Made by a program: the position numbers and the translations under genes. The notes beneath the pieces were generated by a model. The model searched no databases and had not been told where the DNA came from. It saw only the letters and a program-made list of their open reading frames with translations. From positions 1-64,000 of the forward strand of contig CALKCK010000020.1 in the NCBI GenBank assembly GCA_938083195.1: a DNA stretch of 64,000 bases, read 5' to 3'. Each line of letters opens with the position of its first letter. The first letter of the stretch is position 1. Source of the stretch: an uncultured Pirellulaceae bacterium. Lineage in GTDB: Bacteria; Planctomycetota; Planctomycetia; Pirellulales; Pirellulaceae. Below, piece by piece: positions 26,386 to 37,200 of this stretch.

Positions 26386-28941
26386 TCAATTTAACTTGAT
26401 CTTGGCGGTACTTCGTTGAGACATAGTCTTCGGACGATCCAATCCAAATTTCTCCCAATTCAACCGGTTGCTATTTGCTGCCGAGTCCGTTGATGCATTT
26501 AGCTTCAACGGAACCGAAGCCGGCTTCACCAACCGTTTGGACGGGCGAGGTGTCTTGTCAGCCACTGGCTGCTTTTCACCTGAATCGCCCGACCGAAGCC
26601 TCTTCATTCCAATCGCTCCCAACTCTCTTCTCCAATTGTCCGCCTGGACAATTGGAATCTCCTCTTGATATCCCACTTGTTTTACATTTTGAGCATTCTT
26701 CTTGGCAGCCTCTAAAGAGGATGCTTTAGAAACATCACCATACTGCTGTGCCCCCGCATTGGATCCCTGATCAGGAATTCGATACCGTGGCTCGGATTGC
26801 TCAAACAAGGGGAACTCATTCTCGAACAGTACTTCGTCAAGTGTTGCCTCGTTAAATGTTGCCTCGTTAAACGAAGTTGCTCCAGTGGCATCCTGCATCT
26901 CACCGTCGGTGCGGCTTTCGTTGGCGACGCCGACCTTTGGCGATCCGCCAACATTCTCTGCTGTTGGCCAATCTTCTCCGCGGCTGATGACCTGAGGACG
27001 TGTCCATCCGTAATCTATTTGTCGGCTCGCTCCCCGTCTTCGAGCGTGCTCATCCGCATCGCTGTACGCCTTACCAGGCCACGGGCCTTCACTGAAACTA
27101 ATGCCGCTGTAGGCAAGAATGGTTCCTTTACGACGATGAATCAGGGCAATTACTTTGTTGTATTCACATAGTGCTGTATAGAAGGTGTCTTCCGCCTGAG
27201 CTCTTCGGCGTTGAGCTTCCAGAGCAACGTCGAGCGTTTCTACTCCAGCATCTTGCAATCGAATGAAGTGAGCCTCTTCAACCGTCGTATCTTTCCACTG
27301 ATTAAAGGAAGCCTGCATCACCATCTGATTAGCCGCCAAAGCTCGCATCGCCTCGCTAAGCTCTTTCGTAACGTCCAATTCCATGTCTTCGACACGAGCA
27401 ATCTCCCGTGCCAATTTTAACTGTGCGTTGCGAACATTGGCCAACTCTCTGCGATAGCCAACAGGCATCGCGAACGTTCCGCCAAATTGAACTTCCTGAA
27501 AATTACCACCATAGAGTTCGTTCAGGGCTCCGCTGTCAGCACTCGGAAAGGGCTGACTATTGCTTGAGTTAACACCAAATTGATTCCCTAGTCCCAACCA
27601 CCGATATACCATCGATACATTTAGTTCAGGTAGCAGGCTGTTTTTTGAATAGGCTAACGCAAGTTCTTTCTTTTTGACTTCCCATCTTTCCTGACGTAGT
27701 TCAGGGCGATAAGTCAAAGCCTCGGCTAGAGAAGATTCCCAATCGAATTCGATCGGTGCCATCACAGGCTCATCAGTCGGGCGTAGAAATCGACCATCAG
27801 TCGAAGCCCAGCCAAGTAAATATCTAAGCTGACCTTCTACGTTGAGAAGATTGTTAAAACTGTCAATGACTTGGGAATCAAACAAGTGGTACTGACCGCT
27901 TGCCTGAGCAACCTGCTGAATATTAACTTCAGAACCTTCGTCGAATTGATCTTTGACGATCCGCCAAGTCTCCAGAGCCGCCTTGCGACCGGTCTTCGCA
28001 GCTTCGAATCGCCGGTAAGCACAATAAAGCTCCCAATATCGAATTTCGATATTAGTTACTTTATTTTGAAGCGTTGACTCTAAATTAGCGATTTGCTGAT
28101 CAGTCCCGATCCGAGAAATCACAATCGGCATCCGATTGATGAATGCACCTCGTCCACGAAGCAACGGCTGGCGAATTTCCGCTTCAAAACTTGTCTGATA
28201 GAAACTGTCGAGAACCTGCAGGCCGCCCGCTCCCTGCAACGGATTGTTATTCGCAGTGTATTGATTGACGTTGCGAAAAAAGACCTGCGTTCCGCCGGCG
28301 GTCTTTTTACCAATCTCAGACTGCCATGAAACCTGATCTTGCTGAAAGATTGGATCATTGAGTGGACTCGAGGGTACACTGTTCCTTGGAATATCTGACT
28401 TGGCGTAATTGATACTGCTGGTCAGTTGTGCATCAAAATCGGCAAGTGCTGCCTCGACACCTTGATTGACATCTAACCCGCCGTTGGTTGACAGGCTTGA
28501 CGGATTCCCAAATTGTCCTGGTTGTCCAATGAACCCCGGTTCTGATTCGCGAATCGCGATGTCATAGGACGTTGCCGCCACTCCAGGATTGACTGCCAAA
28601 CTATCTTGACCTGGCAAGACCCGTGTCGATTGCAATGCCGGAGTGCCGTAGCCTCTAACAACTTTTGAGTTGGCCAACGAATACGCGACCGCATCTTCGA
28701 GTGAAATATCTTCGTAGGAATCGAAATCTGGGTCCATCACCGTAATCGGACGGTGCGATTGAGTCACCTCATCAAGCGTGGCGATCGCCACGTCGGGGTA
28801 TTCAACTGACGTCGCTTGCTCAACGTAATGCGAAAGGTCGCCAACATCGTTGAAATAGATGGGCTTGGTAGGCGTGCATCCTGAGACGACAATCGCGACC
28901 AAAAGTGAACAGAATAAGATTTTCGAGGGGCTGAAACTCAT
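26386..28941 (-). CDS. TolC-family outer-membrane efflux/secretion lipoprotein
   Basis: I start the gene at 28941 (MSFSPSKILF...), which gives a lipoprotein signal with lipobox VVSG-C22; a frame extending to 28998 adds 19 residues without signal character. The protein is 851 residues, roughly twice the usual TolC length. The central part (about 130-600) has the OEP helical pattern: EAEIRQPLLRGRGAFINR, RYWELYCAYRRFEAAKTG, LAEALTYRPELRQERWEVKK, LDVALEAQRRRAQAEDTFY. The last 200 residues are a low-complexity extension containing a 15-bp tandem duplication. It would form a trimeric outer-membrane channel; no pump or fusion protein is adjacent. The C-terminal extension is common in planctomycete homologues. 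Confidence 0.88.
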   Translation of the reverse strand: MSFSPSKILFCSLLVAIVVSGCTPTKPIYFNDVGDLSHYVEQATSVEYPDVAIATLDEVTQSHRPITVMDPDFDSYEDISLEDAVAYSLANSKVVRGYGTPALQSTRVLPGQDSLAVNPGVAATSYDIAIRESEPGFIGQPGQFGNPSSLSTNGGLDVNQGVEAALADFDAQLTSSINYAKSDIPRNSVPSSPLNDPIFQQDQVSWQSEIGKKTAGGTQVFFRNVNQYTANNNPLQGAGGLQVLDSFYQTSFEAEIRQPLLRGRGAFINRMPIVISRIGTDQQIANLESTLQNKVTNIEIRYWELYCAYRRFEAAKTGRKAALETWRIVKDQFDEGSEVNIQQVAQASGQYHLFDSQVIDSFNNLLNVEGQLRYLLGWASTDGRFLRPTDEPVMAPIEFDWESSLAEALTYRPELRQERWEVKKKELALAYSKNSLLPELNVSMVYRWLGLGNQFGVNSSNSQPFPSADSGALNELYGGNFQEVQFGGTFAMPVGYRRELANVRNAQLKLAREIARVEDMELDVTKELSEAMRALAANQMVMQASFNQWKDTTVEEAHFIRLQDAGVETLDVALEAQRRRAQAEDTFYTALCEYNKVIALIHRRKGTILAYSGISFSEGPWPGKAYSDADEHARRRGASRQIDYGWTRPQVISRGEDWPTAENVGGSPKVGVANESRTDGEMQDATGATSFNEATFNEATLDEVLFENEFPLFEQSEPRYRIPDQGSNAGAQQYGDVSKASSLEAAKKNAQNVKQVGYQEEIPIVQADNWRRELGAIGMKRLRSGDSGEKQPVADKTPRPSKRLVKPASVPLKLNASTDSAANSNRLNWEKFGLDRPKTMSQRSTAKIKLN
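26842..26871. repeat. 15-bp perfect tandem duplication in the TolC-family gene
   Basis: TGTTGCCTCGTTAAA occurs twice in direct succession. On the minus strand it doubles the peptide FNEAT in the low-complexity C-terminal extension. Confidence 0.95.
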
Positions 28942-29638
28942 CGGAACGATCCTGATGTTTGTTCGAAAAAAAACGCTTCGTGGCTCGCAGCAAGCCACGA
29001 ATACGCTTTTGGCAAACTACTTCGGTCTGCCATCGAACCCCCCGGTTCTGTCCTTCAATGACCCCACTGCACGAAAAGCGCAGTTGAATCATCTCGGAAC
29101 CAACGAAAGTAAACATCGTCGTTACATCCGGCAAACTTGCGACAATCCTCAAACTTTACCAATTTATCCGCCCGCTCAATTCTCTCTCGCGTTCAACAAA
29201 CCTCAAAACAACAAAACACGGGTAGTCCACGCAAAATAGAAGCAGCCTCGAAGACAGAATTTCCTTAAGTGATATCACCAGAAACCACCCTGATTTGGTG
29301 TAAAAAGTCAGAAGAGGTTAGGCCAATTGAGAATTGCTCTAATAAATACAGATCATTTGTCAGTCGTCTCGACGCTAGCCGATGGAAGTCCGGCAAAACA
29401 CAAATACCAAACTGACTACGCTAGCATTAATAGCCTGATTCAAATTTGCTGCTGCAATTGAGCAAGTTTCGAGATTACAGGTTTCCGACTTAGACGGAGC
29501 ACGGCAGGCTTGCCCTCTTTGTTTGCGGGATTCTTATCTTGCTCCAACCATCTGCCGCTAGGATTATGTCGCAACACTTATGTCGCAACACTTAACTTCC
29601 GTTGGGCCGCCTCCAATCACAATCCACTGGATAATTTC
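28942..29638. other. Intergenic region between the TolC-family gene and a decayed gene
   Basis: No gene supported. It separates divergent units and should contain the promoter of the TolC-family gene. A 14-bp tandem duplication lies at 29567-29594 close to the start of the decayed zinc-ribbon gene. Confidence 0.5.
29567..29594. repeat. 14-bp perfect tandem duplication, non-coding
   Basis: TGTCGCAACACTTA occurs twice in a row about 45 bp before the start codon of the decayed zinc-ribbon gene, where it would alter its leader. Confidence 0.95.
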
Positions 29639-30330
29639 ATGAAATGCCCCGCGTGCAAGACATCCGATTTAGTTCGCACTCAATACGAAGGCGTTTCTGT
29701 AAATCAATGCGAGCAGTACGATGGTTATTTGATCAAGAGGGCGGGCCTCCATACGATTAAAACAAACTGGAATGCGGTGACGCCGAGTTCTTACAACAAA
29801 TTGCGGCCAACACCGGAATCGATTCTGTAAGGGAATTAAACTGTACCAGTTGCCTGCGAGCGATGAAAAAAGAGATCAAAACCGTTGGCTCAGAGAAGTT
29901 TTTCCTCGACCAATGCAATGCGTGCAATCTGACTTGGTTCGACAGCGGTAAATTGGAAAAATTTCAATTACAGTACGAGAACAGCGAACAAGGGATAGAG
30001 AGATTTCGGTTTCGCGAGCGATTCGATTCGATTTGCTGACAGAAAAAGAGCGAGCTGAGCTCGATGCACTGATTGCCAAACTGGAAAACTCAGAAATTTT
30101 CGACCGAGATGACTGGAGCAGATTGGCGTATTACAGCTTTTGTTGCTAACTACCATTAGCCACCTTGCCGTTGGAGATGGGATTACCAGTACTAAAACAA
30201 AGGAATGACCCTGATAATTAGACGCATTGGCCAAGCCGCTCGATCCGGCGACAGCACACCTACTCAGCCTCCGCCAACTCCAAACGATCCAGAATTCCAC
30301 CTTGAGATGGCCCCTGGACGATCCTTCTGA
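29639..30330 (+). pseudogene. Decayed zf-TFIIB-like zinc-ribbon protein gene
   Basis: Protein-like sequence continues through several frames. Frame one from ATG 29639 gives MKCPACKTSDLV and VNQCEQYDGYLIKR; the second ribbon pair should read CxxC but its last cysteine is Tyr (TAC at 29717). After about 29770 the sense shifts by two bases: ECGDAEFLQQIAANTG, LNCTSCLRAMKKE, LDQCNACNLTWFDSGKL, ending at a TGA at 30037. From 30030 another frame continues LLTEKERAELDALIAKLE and DDWSRLAYYSF, hits TAA at 30147, resumes as LPLEMGLPVLKQRNDPDN and stops at 30219. A last frame reads IGQAARSGDSTPT...EFHLEMAP to 30330. Three frame changes, two internal stops and one lost zinc ligand argue for true decay rather than a single sequencing error. 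The intact ancestor was probably a two-ribbon regulator or metal-binding protein of unknown role. Confidence 0.8.
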
Positions 30331-30647
30331 ATTTCGGATAACAAATTTGGCGAACGGGCCTTTATTCCAATAAAAATGACAACGTATTTTGGAGTAAAAG
30401 CCTCGATTAGTCGATTTATTGAGGTGGATACAGAGCTGGAAGCTTGTTTATCACGGTAAAAACCGTGTCCCAACGACACCAACGAGGTATCTCTCGGGCA
30501 GAAACCGGTTCTGCTTGAAAACACCTCGCCGAAGAAAAAGCGGGGTTTTTCACCGACAAAATCGAAATCAGGCGTTGAGCGATAATAAATCGGTCGCTAA
30601 AATTTCGGATTAAAGTCGCACACAAGACCCTTCGTCAGGTAGAGATC
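30331..30647. other. Intergenic region upstream of rpmF
   Basis: No gene seen. It holds a perfect small hairpin CACGGT-aaaa-ACCGTG (30451-30466) and a terminator-like hairpin at 30519-30550, and should also hold the rpmF promoter. Confidence 0.5.
30519..30550 (+). terminator. Terminator-like hairpin before rpmF
   Basis: CCTCGC (30524-30529) pairs with GCGGGG (30540-30545, one G-T pair) around a 10-base loop and runs into TTTTT. It would end transcripts coming from the decayed gene, about 98 bp before the rpmF start. Confidence 0.55.
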
Positions 30648-30839
30648 ATGGCTGTTCCAAAGAGAAAACATTCGAATTCCCGTTCCGGCAAGCGCCGAGC
30701 GAACGACGGAATCAAACCTCGCCCGCTTACATTGTGCCCTAAATGTAGCACAACGACTCCCACTCACGTCGTTTGCCCGACATGTGGGTACTACATGGGT
30801 CGTATTGTGACCCCATCGAAAGATGAAGTCGACGTATAG
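30648..30839 (+). CDS. rpmF: Ribosomal protein L32
   Basis: 63 residues, the normal L32 length. It begins MAVPKRKHSNSRSGKRRA, the family N-terminus, and has the C4 zinc ribbon LCPKCS...VCPTCGYYMGR. It is a component of the large ribosomal subunit. The zinc-binding (C+) form is present here. The partner genes plsX and fab, common next to rpmF in many bacteria, are absent. It has its own terminator. Confidence 0.98.
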   Translation: MAVPKRKHSNSRSGKRRANDGIKPRPLTLCPKCSTTTPTHVVCPTCGYYMGRIVTPSKDEVDV

Positions 30840-30862
30840 CAGTCGAGACAATTAGAAGAATC

Positions 30863-30894
30863 AAAGCTCATCTATGACAGATGAGCTTTTTTTT
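30863..30894 (+). terminator. Intrinsic terminator of rpmF
   Basis: AAAGCTCATCT pairs perfectly with AGATGAGCTTT around a 5-base loop and is followed by a run of Ts. It starts 24 bp after the rpmF stop codon. Confidence 0.97.
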
Positions 30895-31146
30895 GGCCTC
30901 AACGAGAGGCACCTGTAATCCATCGCCAATGAGAGTCACCACTAGGCTCTTCAATTCCATGGTGCCTCAAGATCGCTGGTGAGTGCAACTATCTCTCGGT
31001 TGTCACTTTATTTTAACTGAGCCCTCAGTCGAGTTGATGGATTTTCAGTACCTCAGCGTTTATAAATAATTCGATCGACCCTCGCCTCTTCTTGGGGACG
31101 CGAAAAAACTGTCACCGGATTTATTATAAAACTCAGGCCTCTTGAA

Positions 31147-32736
31147 ATGAACTTTCTAAACACCTCGAAGATCACCGCGATTTTGTTTCTTGCATTTGCA
31201 TTTGACATACAACCGTTAACCGGATTTTACGATGGTGCTAAAAACAGCCAACCCAATGTTGTTTTTATTCTCGCAGACGATTTAGGCTGGCGCGACCTGA
31301 GTAATGAGGGGAGTACTTTTTATGAGAGTCCCCACATCGACCGAATCGCCAATGAGGGAATGAAGTTCACTCGTGGCTACGCAACCTGCCAAGTCTGCAG
31401 CCCATCTCGTGCAAGTTTGATGACTGGAAAGTACCCTGCACGTCTCAACATTACCGACTGGATCGGCGCCGCGGAAGGAACCCAATGGAAACGGAATACG
31501 AAGTTACTTCCGGCAACGTACATCCACGAATTACCAGCGGACGATGAAACACTTGCCGAAGCTTTTCAAGCGGCCGGCTACCGAACATTTTTTGCCGGCA
31601 AGTGGCACCTAGGCGGCGAGGGATCACTGCCGACTGACCACGGTTTTGAATTGAATGTTGGCGGTCACCATCGCGGCTCACCCCCGGGCGGGTATTTTTC
31701 TCCCTACAGCAATCCTGAAATGGAAAGCGGACCCAAGGGTGAACTGCTACCAATTCGGCTTGGCCAAGAGACGGTGAAATTTATCGAACAACACCAAGAC
31801 GAACCATTTTTTGCTTACCTTTCTTTTTATTCAGTCCATGGGCCAATTCAAACTACGGAAGAACTTTGGAAAAAATACCGGGACAAAGCCTCCCAGCAAG
31901 GCCAGGAACCTGAATCTCGTTTCCTGATCGATCGAACGACACCCGTCAGGCAGGTCCAAGATAATCCACTCTATGCGGGGATGGTGGAATCAATGGATGA
32001 CGCCGTGGGAATGGTGCTCTCCACGCTTGATCGATTAGACCTTTCCAATAACACGATCGTAGTTTTTACATCGGACAACGGTGGCGTTTCGGCAGGTGAC
32101 GGAAAAGCGACTTCCAACTTACCACTCCGCGGCGGGAAGGGACGCCAATGGGAAGGCGGAATCCGCGAGCCGTTTTATATTAAGTGGCCCGGTTCTACGG
32201 TCGCCGGCCAACGCTGCGACACCCCAGTTATCGGCACCGATTTGTATCCAACTCTTTTAGAGATGGCCGGACTTCCCCTACGGCCTCACCAACATCTCGA
32301 TGGCCTTAGCTTAGTCCCGCTGTTAAAGGGGCAATCGCTGCCAGCCCGCCCACTGTTTTGGCACTACCCGCACTATGGAAACCAGGGGGGCGAGCCTTCT
32401 TCAATTATCACGCGTGGTAAATGGAAACTAATTCAATATCTAGAGGATCAGCGTTACGAACTTTATGATATCGAAGGGGATATTTCAGAAACAAACAATG
32501 TCATCGACCAACACCCGGAAATTCAGGAAAGCCTAGGACGGGAATTAAAAAGCTGGATTGCCGAAATGGATGCACGCCAACCCACGGCAAATCCAAACTT
32601 CGATCTCGAAAAACAAAAACAAGAAAAAATCAAGATCCGAGATAAACAAAAACCGTCTCTCGAACGCCAACATTCCCAGTTCTTACAACCGAACTTTAAA
32701 CCACCTCAAGGTTGGTGGGAGGAAACGGGCAAGTAG
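31147..32736 (+). CDS. Formylglycine-dependent arylsulfatase
   Basis: 529 residues with a signal peptide (about 1-26). The signature C84-S-P-S-R-A-S-L-M-T-G-K provides the formylglycine cysteine; FILADDLGWRDL is the metal-binding opening and FAGKWHLGG carries the catalytic Lys and His, with FTSDNGG later in the fold. Sequence style is that of planctomycete arylsulfatase A-like enzymes for sulfated polysaccharides. The C-terminus ends in a Lys/Gln-rich stretch (LEKQKQEKIKIRDKQK), which may be a charged helix. It is convergent with the DUF1501/PSCyt operon, 76 bp apart. Confidence 0.94.
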   Translation: MNFLNTSKITAILFLAFAFDIQPLTGFYDGAKNSQPNVVFILADDLGWRDLSNEGSTFYESPHIDRIANEGMKFTRGYATCQVCSPSRASLMTGKYPARLNITDWIGAAEGTQWKRNTKLLPATYIHELPADDETLAEAFQAAGYRTFFAGKWHLGGEGSLPTDHGFELNVGGHHRGSPPGGYFSPYSNPEMESGPKGELLPIRLGQETVKFIEQHQDEPFFAYLSFYSVHGPIQTTEELWKKYRDKASQQGQEPESRFLIDRTTPVRQVQDNPLYAGMVESMDDAVGMVLSTLDRLDLSNNTIVVFTSDNGGVSAGDGKATSNLPLRGGKGRQWEGGIREPFYIKWPGSTVAGQRCDTPVIGTDLYPTLLEMAGLPLRPHQHLDGLSLVPLLKGQSLPARPLFWHYPHYGNQGGEPSSIITRGKWKLIQYLEDQRYELYDIEGDISETNNVIDQHPEIQESLGRELKSWIAEMDARQPTANPNFDLEKQKQEKIKIRDKQKPSLERQHSQFLQPNFKPPQGWWEETGK

Positions 32737-32812
32737 AACCCGTGATCAATCTCTTTGGCTACCAAAACTGAATCAAAATAGCGAACCAGCACTGCAGTTC
32801 ACGCGCCTTGGT

Positions 32813-34243
32813 CTAGGCCAAAATGTCTCTGACCACATTTCCCGCAACATCGGTGAGCCGGAAATCCCGCCCACGATACCGGTAGGTCAACCGCGTGTGG
32901 TCCAAACCAAACTGGTGCAACATCGTCGCATGCAAATCATGAACGTGGAAGGGATTCTCTTCCGCCGCATACCCAAGCTCGTCGGTAGAGCCGTAAGTGA
33001 CTCCTGGTTTGATGCCGCCCCCCGCCATCCAGCAGGAAAATCCTTTAATATGGTGGTCGCGTCCATTCCCCTGAGCCATTGGCGTTCGCCCAAATTCACC
33101 ACCCCAAATGATCAAAGTATCCTCCAACATTCCGCGCTGTTTAAGGTCCTTCACCAACGCCGCCGAACCTTGATCGACTAGTTTTGAGGTCACTTCAATA
33201 CCGTCTTTGATCTTGCCGTGATGGTCCCAGCCTCGATGGTAAAGCTGAATGAACCTGACACCTCGTTCAGCCAGCCTTCTGGCCAACAAACAATTGGCCG
33301 CGAAACTGCCGTCCGCTCCCTGTGTCCCGTAAAGGTCAAGAATATTCTGGGGCTCATCTGAAATATCTGCCAATTCAGGAACTGACATTTGCATTTTGAA
33401 TGCCAATTCGTACTGTGATATTTTGGTCTCAATTTCCGGGTCGTAATCTGAGACCATGGCAATGCGATTTAGTCGTTCCACCGCGTCGACAATTTCTTTC
33501 TGTCGCGCGCGATCAACCCCGGATGGGTTTTTAACGTAAAGCACCGGTTCACCCTGTGACCGAAACTCAACTCCCTGAAATTTGCTAGGCAGAAAACCAC
33601 TATGCCACTGACGCGATGCAATTGGTTGAGACTGACCGCCGCCGACTGAGGTTAAGACCACATAGCCAGGCAAATTATCAGTTTCCGACCCAAGCCCATA
33701 CAGCAGCCACGATCCCATTGACGGCCTGCCAGGAATGCTGGTCCCAGTATTTATCAAACTGTGTGCAGGATCGTGATTAATTTGATCGGTGTGCATCGAG
33801 TTAACAATGCACATTTCGTCCGCAATGCTTTGAATGTGGGGCAAAACATTTCCAATTTGATTCCCCGACTGCCCACATTTTTTAAAGCCATGCTGCGGTC
33901 CTAAAACCTTGAGCTTATCCCGTTGCCCTTGCAACTGTGCAATTTGTTGACCATCGGTAAACGATTTGGGCATGGACTTCCCATCCATCGCTGCCAGCTT
34001 TGGTTTGTAATCCAAGGTCTCCAGATGGGACGGACCGCCTGCCATGCAAAGGTGAATCACGCGTTTGCATCTGGGGGGAATTACCACATTACCAGCAACC
34101 ACTGTGCCTGCACCTGCAGAACCTGAAAGCATCGAAGTCAGCGCGACCCCGCCAACTCCTGTCGACGTTCGTTTCAAAAACGTACGTCGAGACAGTTGCG
34201 CAGCCCGTCTAAAATTTTCTTGGCCTGAATTTTCAAATTTCAT
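32813..34243 (-). CDS. DUF1501 protein with Tat signal
   Basis: 476 residues, a DUF1501 protein of the alkaline-phosphatase/sulfatase-like superfamily found in planctomycetes, usually beside a PSCyt/PSD1 gene as here. A twin-arginine leader (SRRTFLKRTSTGVGG) predicts folded export. Recognisable segments: HLCMAGGPSHLETLDYKPKL, HTDQINHDPAHSLINTG, MGSWLLYGLGSE, FIQLYHRGWDHHG, IIWGGEFGRTPMAQ, GRDHHIKGFSCWMAGGG. The many His and Asp residues suggest a metal-dependent hydrolase, but no activity is established. It starts one base after the stop of the PSCyt gene, so the two are translationally linked. Confidence 0.93.
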   Translation of the reverse strand: MKFENSGQENFRRAAQLSRRTFLKRTSTGVGGVALTSMLSGSAGAGTVVAGNVVIPPRCKRVIHLCMAGGPSHLETLDYKPKLAAMDGKSMPKSFTDGQQIAQLQGQRDKLKVLGPQHGFKKCGQSGNQIGNVLPHIQSIADEMCIVNSMHTDQINHDPAHSLINTGTSIPGRPSMGSWLLYGLGSETDNLPGYVVLTSVGGGQSQPIASRQWHSGFLPSKFQGVEFRSQGEPVLYVKNPSGVDRARQKEIVDAVERLNRIAMVSDYDPEIETKISQYELAFKMQMSVPELADISDEPQNILDLYGTQGADGSFAANCLLARRLAERGVRFIQLYHRGWDHHGKIKDGIEVTSKLVDQGSAALVKDLKQRGMLEDTLIIWGGEFGRTPMAQGNGRDHHIKGFSCWMAGGGIKPGVTYGSTDELGYAAEENPFHVHDLHATMLHQFGLDHTRLTYRYRGRDFRLTDVAGNVVRDILA

Positions 34244-34244
34244 T

Positions 34245-37200
34245 TTACTTTCTCAATACAAATTCATGCATATTCATAACTGCTCTGCAAACTGATGTCC
34301 AAGCTGCCAGTTCAGCATCGGTAACCTGAAGCTCTTCCTTGGCCGGCTTGGGAGTTTGCCCGATCGAAATTAATTCGCTCGCCTTCTCGACATTGGCTTC
34401 GTAAAAATTAAGTTGAGACTCAAGAAGCGCTTGAACCACTTTCCGTTCACTCTCCATTACCTCACGTGAAAATGCTCTTTTAAAAATCAAATTGATTCGT
34501 TGGTCGACAGAAGAGTGTTTTTTCAAGACAAGGGTAGCCAAAGATCTCGCTGCCTCCACATACGAAGGATCGTTGAGCAGGACCAATGCTGCCAAAGGTG
34601 TGCTTGAGCGGGGTCTCGCCGCAGTACATTCTTCACGCGATGGTGCATCGAACGTTTTCATTGCTGGATGTAAAAATTGCCGCTGCCAATGGGTGTATAA
34701 GCCACGACGATACTGGTCATCCCCATTGCTGGCTTTATATTTTCGTTTAGGAAAATTAAGATGTCGATACAGCCCCTCTGGCTGGTAAGGCATGACGCTT
34801 TTACCGCCCTGATCTTTCACCAATAAACCACTCACGGCCAGCGCCTGATCTCGAATAAACTCTGCGTCCAAACGAAAGCGAGATTGGCGTGCCAACATCC
34901 TGTTTTCGGGATCCAGCTCTCGCAGATCGGTTCGAATCCCTGAAGCTTGACGATAGCTTTTTGTCAAAACGATTTCTCGGATTAGATGTTTAATGTCCCA
35001 ACCCGAACTCATGAACTCGACGGCGAGCTGATCTAATATTTCTGGATGAGTTGGCGGCTCCCCTTGAGAACCAAAGTCATCCAAAACATTCGTGATTCCA
35101 GCGCCAAATAACAATCGCCATATCCGATTGACAAATACCCGAGCGGTAAGTGGGTTCTCTTGGCTGACCATCCAGTTGGCGAGATCAAGTCGAGTCGCTG
35201 GTTTCGCTCCAACGACGGAACCCTCCCAACTGGAACCAGCCAAGACGGCAGGGACCGACGGGCTTACCAACTCACCCGATTTGTCCATCCAATCTCCTCG
35301 TGCCAATACTCTTATTTCGCGAGGCTCAACCGAAGTGGTTACCAGCGTAATCCGTGTGTTTTGTTTAACGATCTGGGCCCGCTCAGCTTCCAATGCTTTT
35401 ATCCGGTTCCTGATTTTTTCATACCTCGGTGACATCGACACGAAATAGTCATGAATCGTTTGTTTCTGTTCAGGCGTGCGATCAACTTCTGAAACGGGTA
35501 ATACATCTTGGATGTTTTGAGGCAGTGCCCCGAGTGGATTCGCCACCGCTCCCTTTACACCAGTCTCAGACAATCGAAAATGCCCAAGGGTATGCGTGTC
35601 GTTCCCATGTTGCTGCCTAACGACAATGGTGAACTTTCCTTTTTCAAGCGCCCCGGCTTTCGTCCGAACCACTAATTCTTGAGACTTTCCAACCTGTGGA
35701 AGAACGGCCCAACCCCACGATTTCCCTTGGGTGTCTCGGTCAATCGCACTGGCAGCGGACCACTTTTTATCGGGATGCTGATTTGCGGATTGAGTCTGTT
35801 CGACCGTTGCACTCGCATCACTCAGCTCTACCATCGTTTCCTTTAATTCGGCTGGCCACTCAGAAAAGTCTTTTTCAAACCAATCAAAGTATTGCAGTTG
35901 ATCACCACGCAAGAGGACCAATTCCGACACAACGAAATTACCGTTGGACGCCCGACCAGGGCCGTTGCGAGGCAACGACTTGTGGGGCAAGGCTTCTAAC
36001 CTGAGGGCCTCGAGCGGCTGACTCACTTCAACAGAAACGCCATAAACTGCTTGCGGAACGTTCTCCCCCGCGATCAATATTGAATGATCAGCCTCCGTAA
36101 CGGCTTTGACCCCATTAGGGACCTTAACCGCATCCGGGACCAGTGGATTCCAATTTCGCTGAGTCTCCATCAGCGAGGTTTCCCACACCAAACGACTTCG
36201 AATTGCTGTTGGCGACTGGGCTAATTCATTTTTGACTTCCAATATTGCTTTGTCGACCGAAACCAACAGGGAAGGGAGTTGTTCATCAACGACATCGATC
36301 GAAGACCCCCATTTGCCAGTGTTGTGCGCTCCAGCATAGAGGCCCTGTTCTTCAATATCAGCGAAGAATGCCGAAAACTCGTAAAACTCCTTCGAGGAGA
36401 AAGGGTCAAATTTATGATCGTGACACTCAGCGCAACCAAGTGTGATTCCAAGCCAGACCGACGCGGTTGTCCGCACCCGATCCGACGCATATTTGTTGAG
36501 ATACTCCTCCGGCTGTACCCCGCCTTCAGCCGACATCATCCCTAATCGATTGTACCCAGAAGCAATTAATTGTTTCTGGGTCGGATTCTCTAAAAGATCT
36601 CCCGCTAACTGCTCACGAGTAAACTGATCAAACGGCATGTTCCCGTTGAACGCTTCAATCACATAATCTCGATACGGCGAAATGCTGACATTTTGATCAC
36701 CGTGATACCCAACCGTGTCGGCGTAACGCACTAGGTCAAGCCAATTCACGGCCATTCGCTCACCAAAATGAGGACTGGCAAGCAATCGATCAACTTCGTG
36801 TTCATAGGCTTCTTCGAAACCACGTTGGACGACATCCGCTTTGAACTCAGCAATCTGATTTGGACTAGGTGGCAACCCAATCAAATCCAAATTCAGTCGA
36901 CGCAATAAAGCGTCAGAGTCCGCCTGGTCAGACGAATTAAGTCCCAGATCTGCCAATCGAGCCTGAATAGATTGGTCAATAAACGCTTTTACTGAATCAG
37001 ACTCGTTGGTTGATTTCAACCGATTCACAGGCGGTTTAAACGCCCAGTGTTCTGCCCACGTTGCTCCTTGCTTTACCCAAGCAACGATTAATTCTTTTTC
37101 CCGCTTGGTTAGCATTTTTAGATAATCGCTGGGCGGCATTACTTCGTCAGAATCAGTCGACAAAATTCTCTCAATGAGCGGACTTGCATCAGGATCGCCA

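Noticed and set aside
34914..34935. A T-arm-like GGTTCGAATCC word
   Set aside because: It lies inside the PSCyt/PSD1 gene, in a well-conserved PSD1 segment, with no cloverleaf around it.
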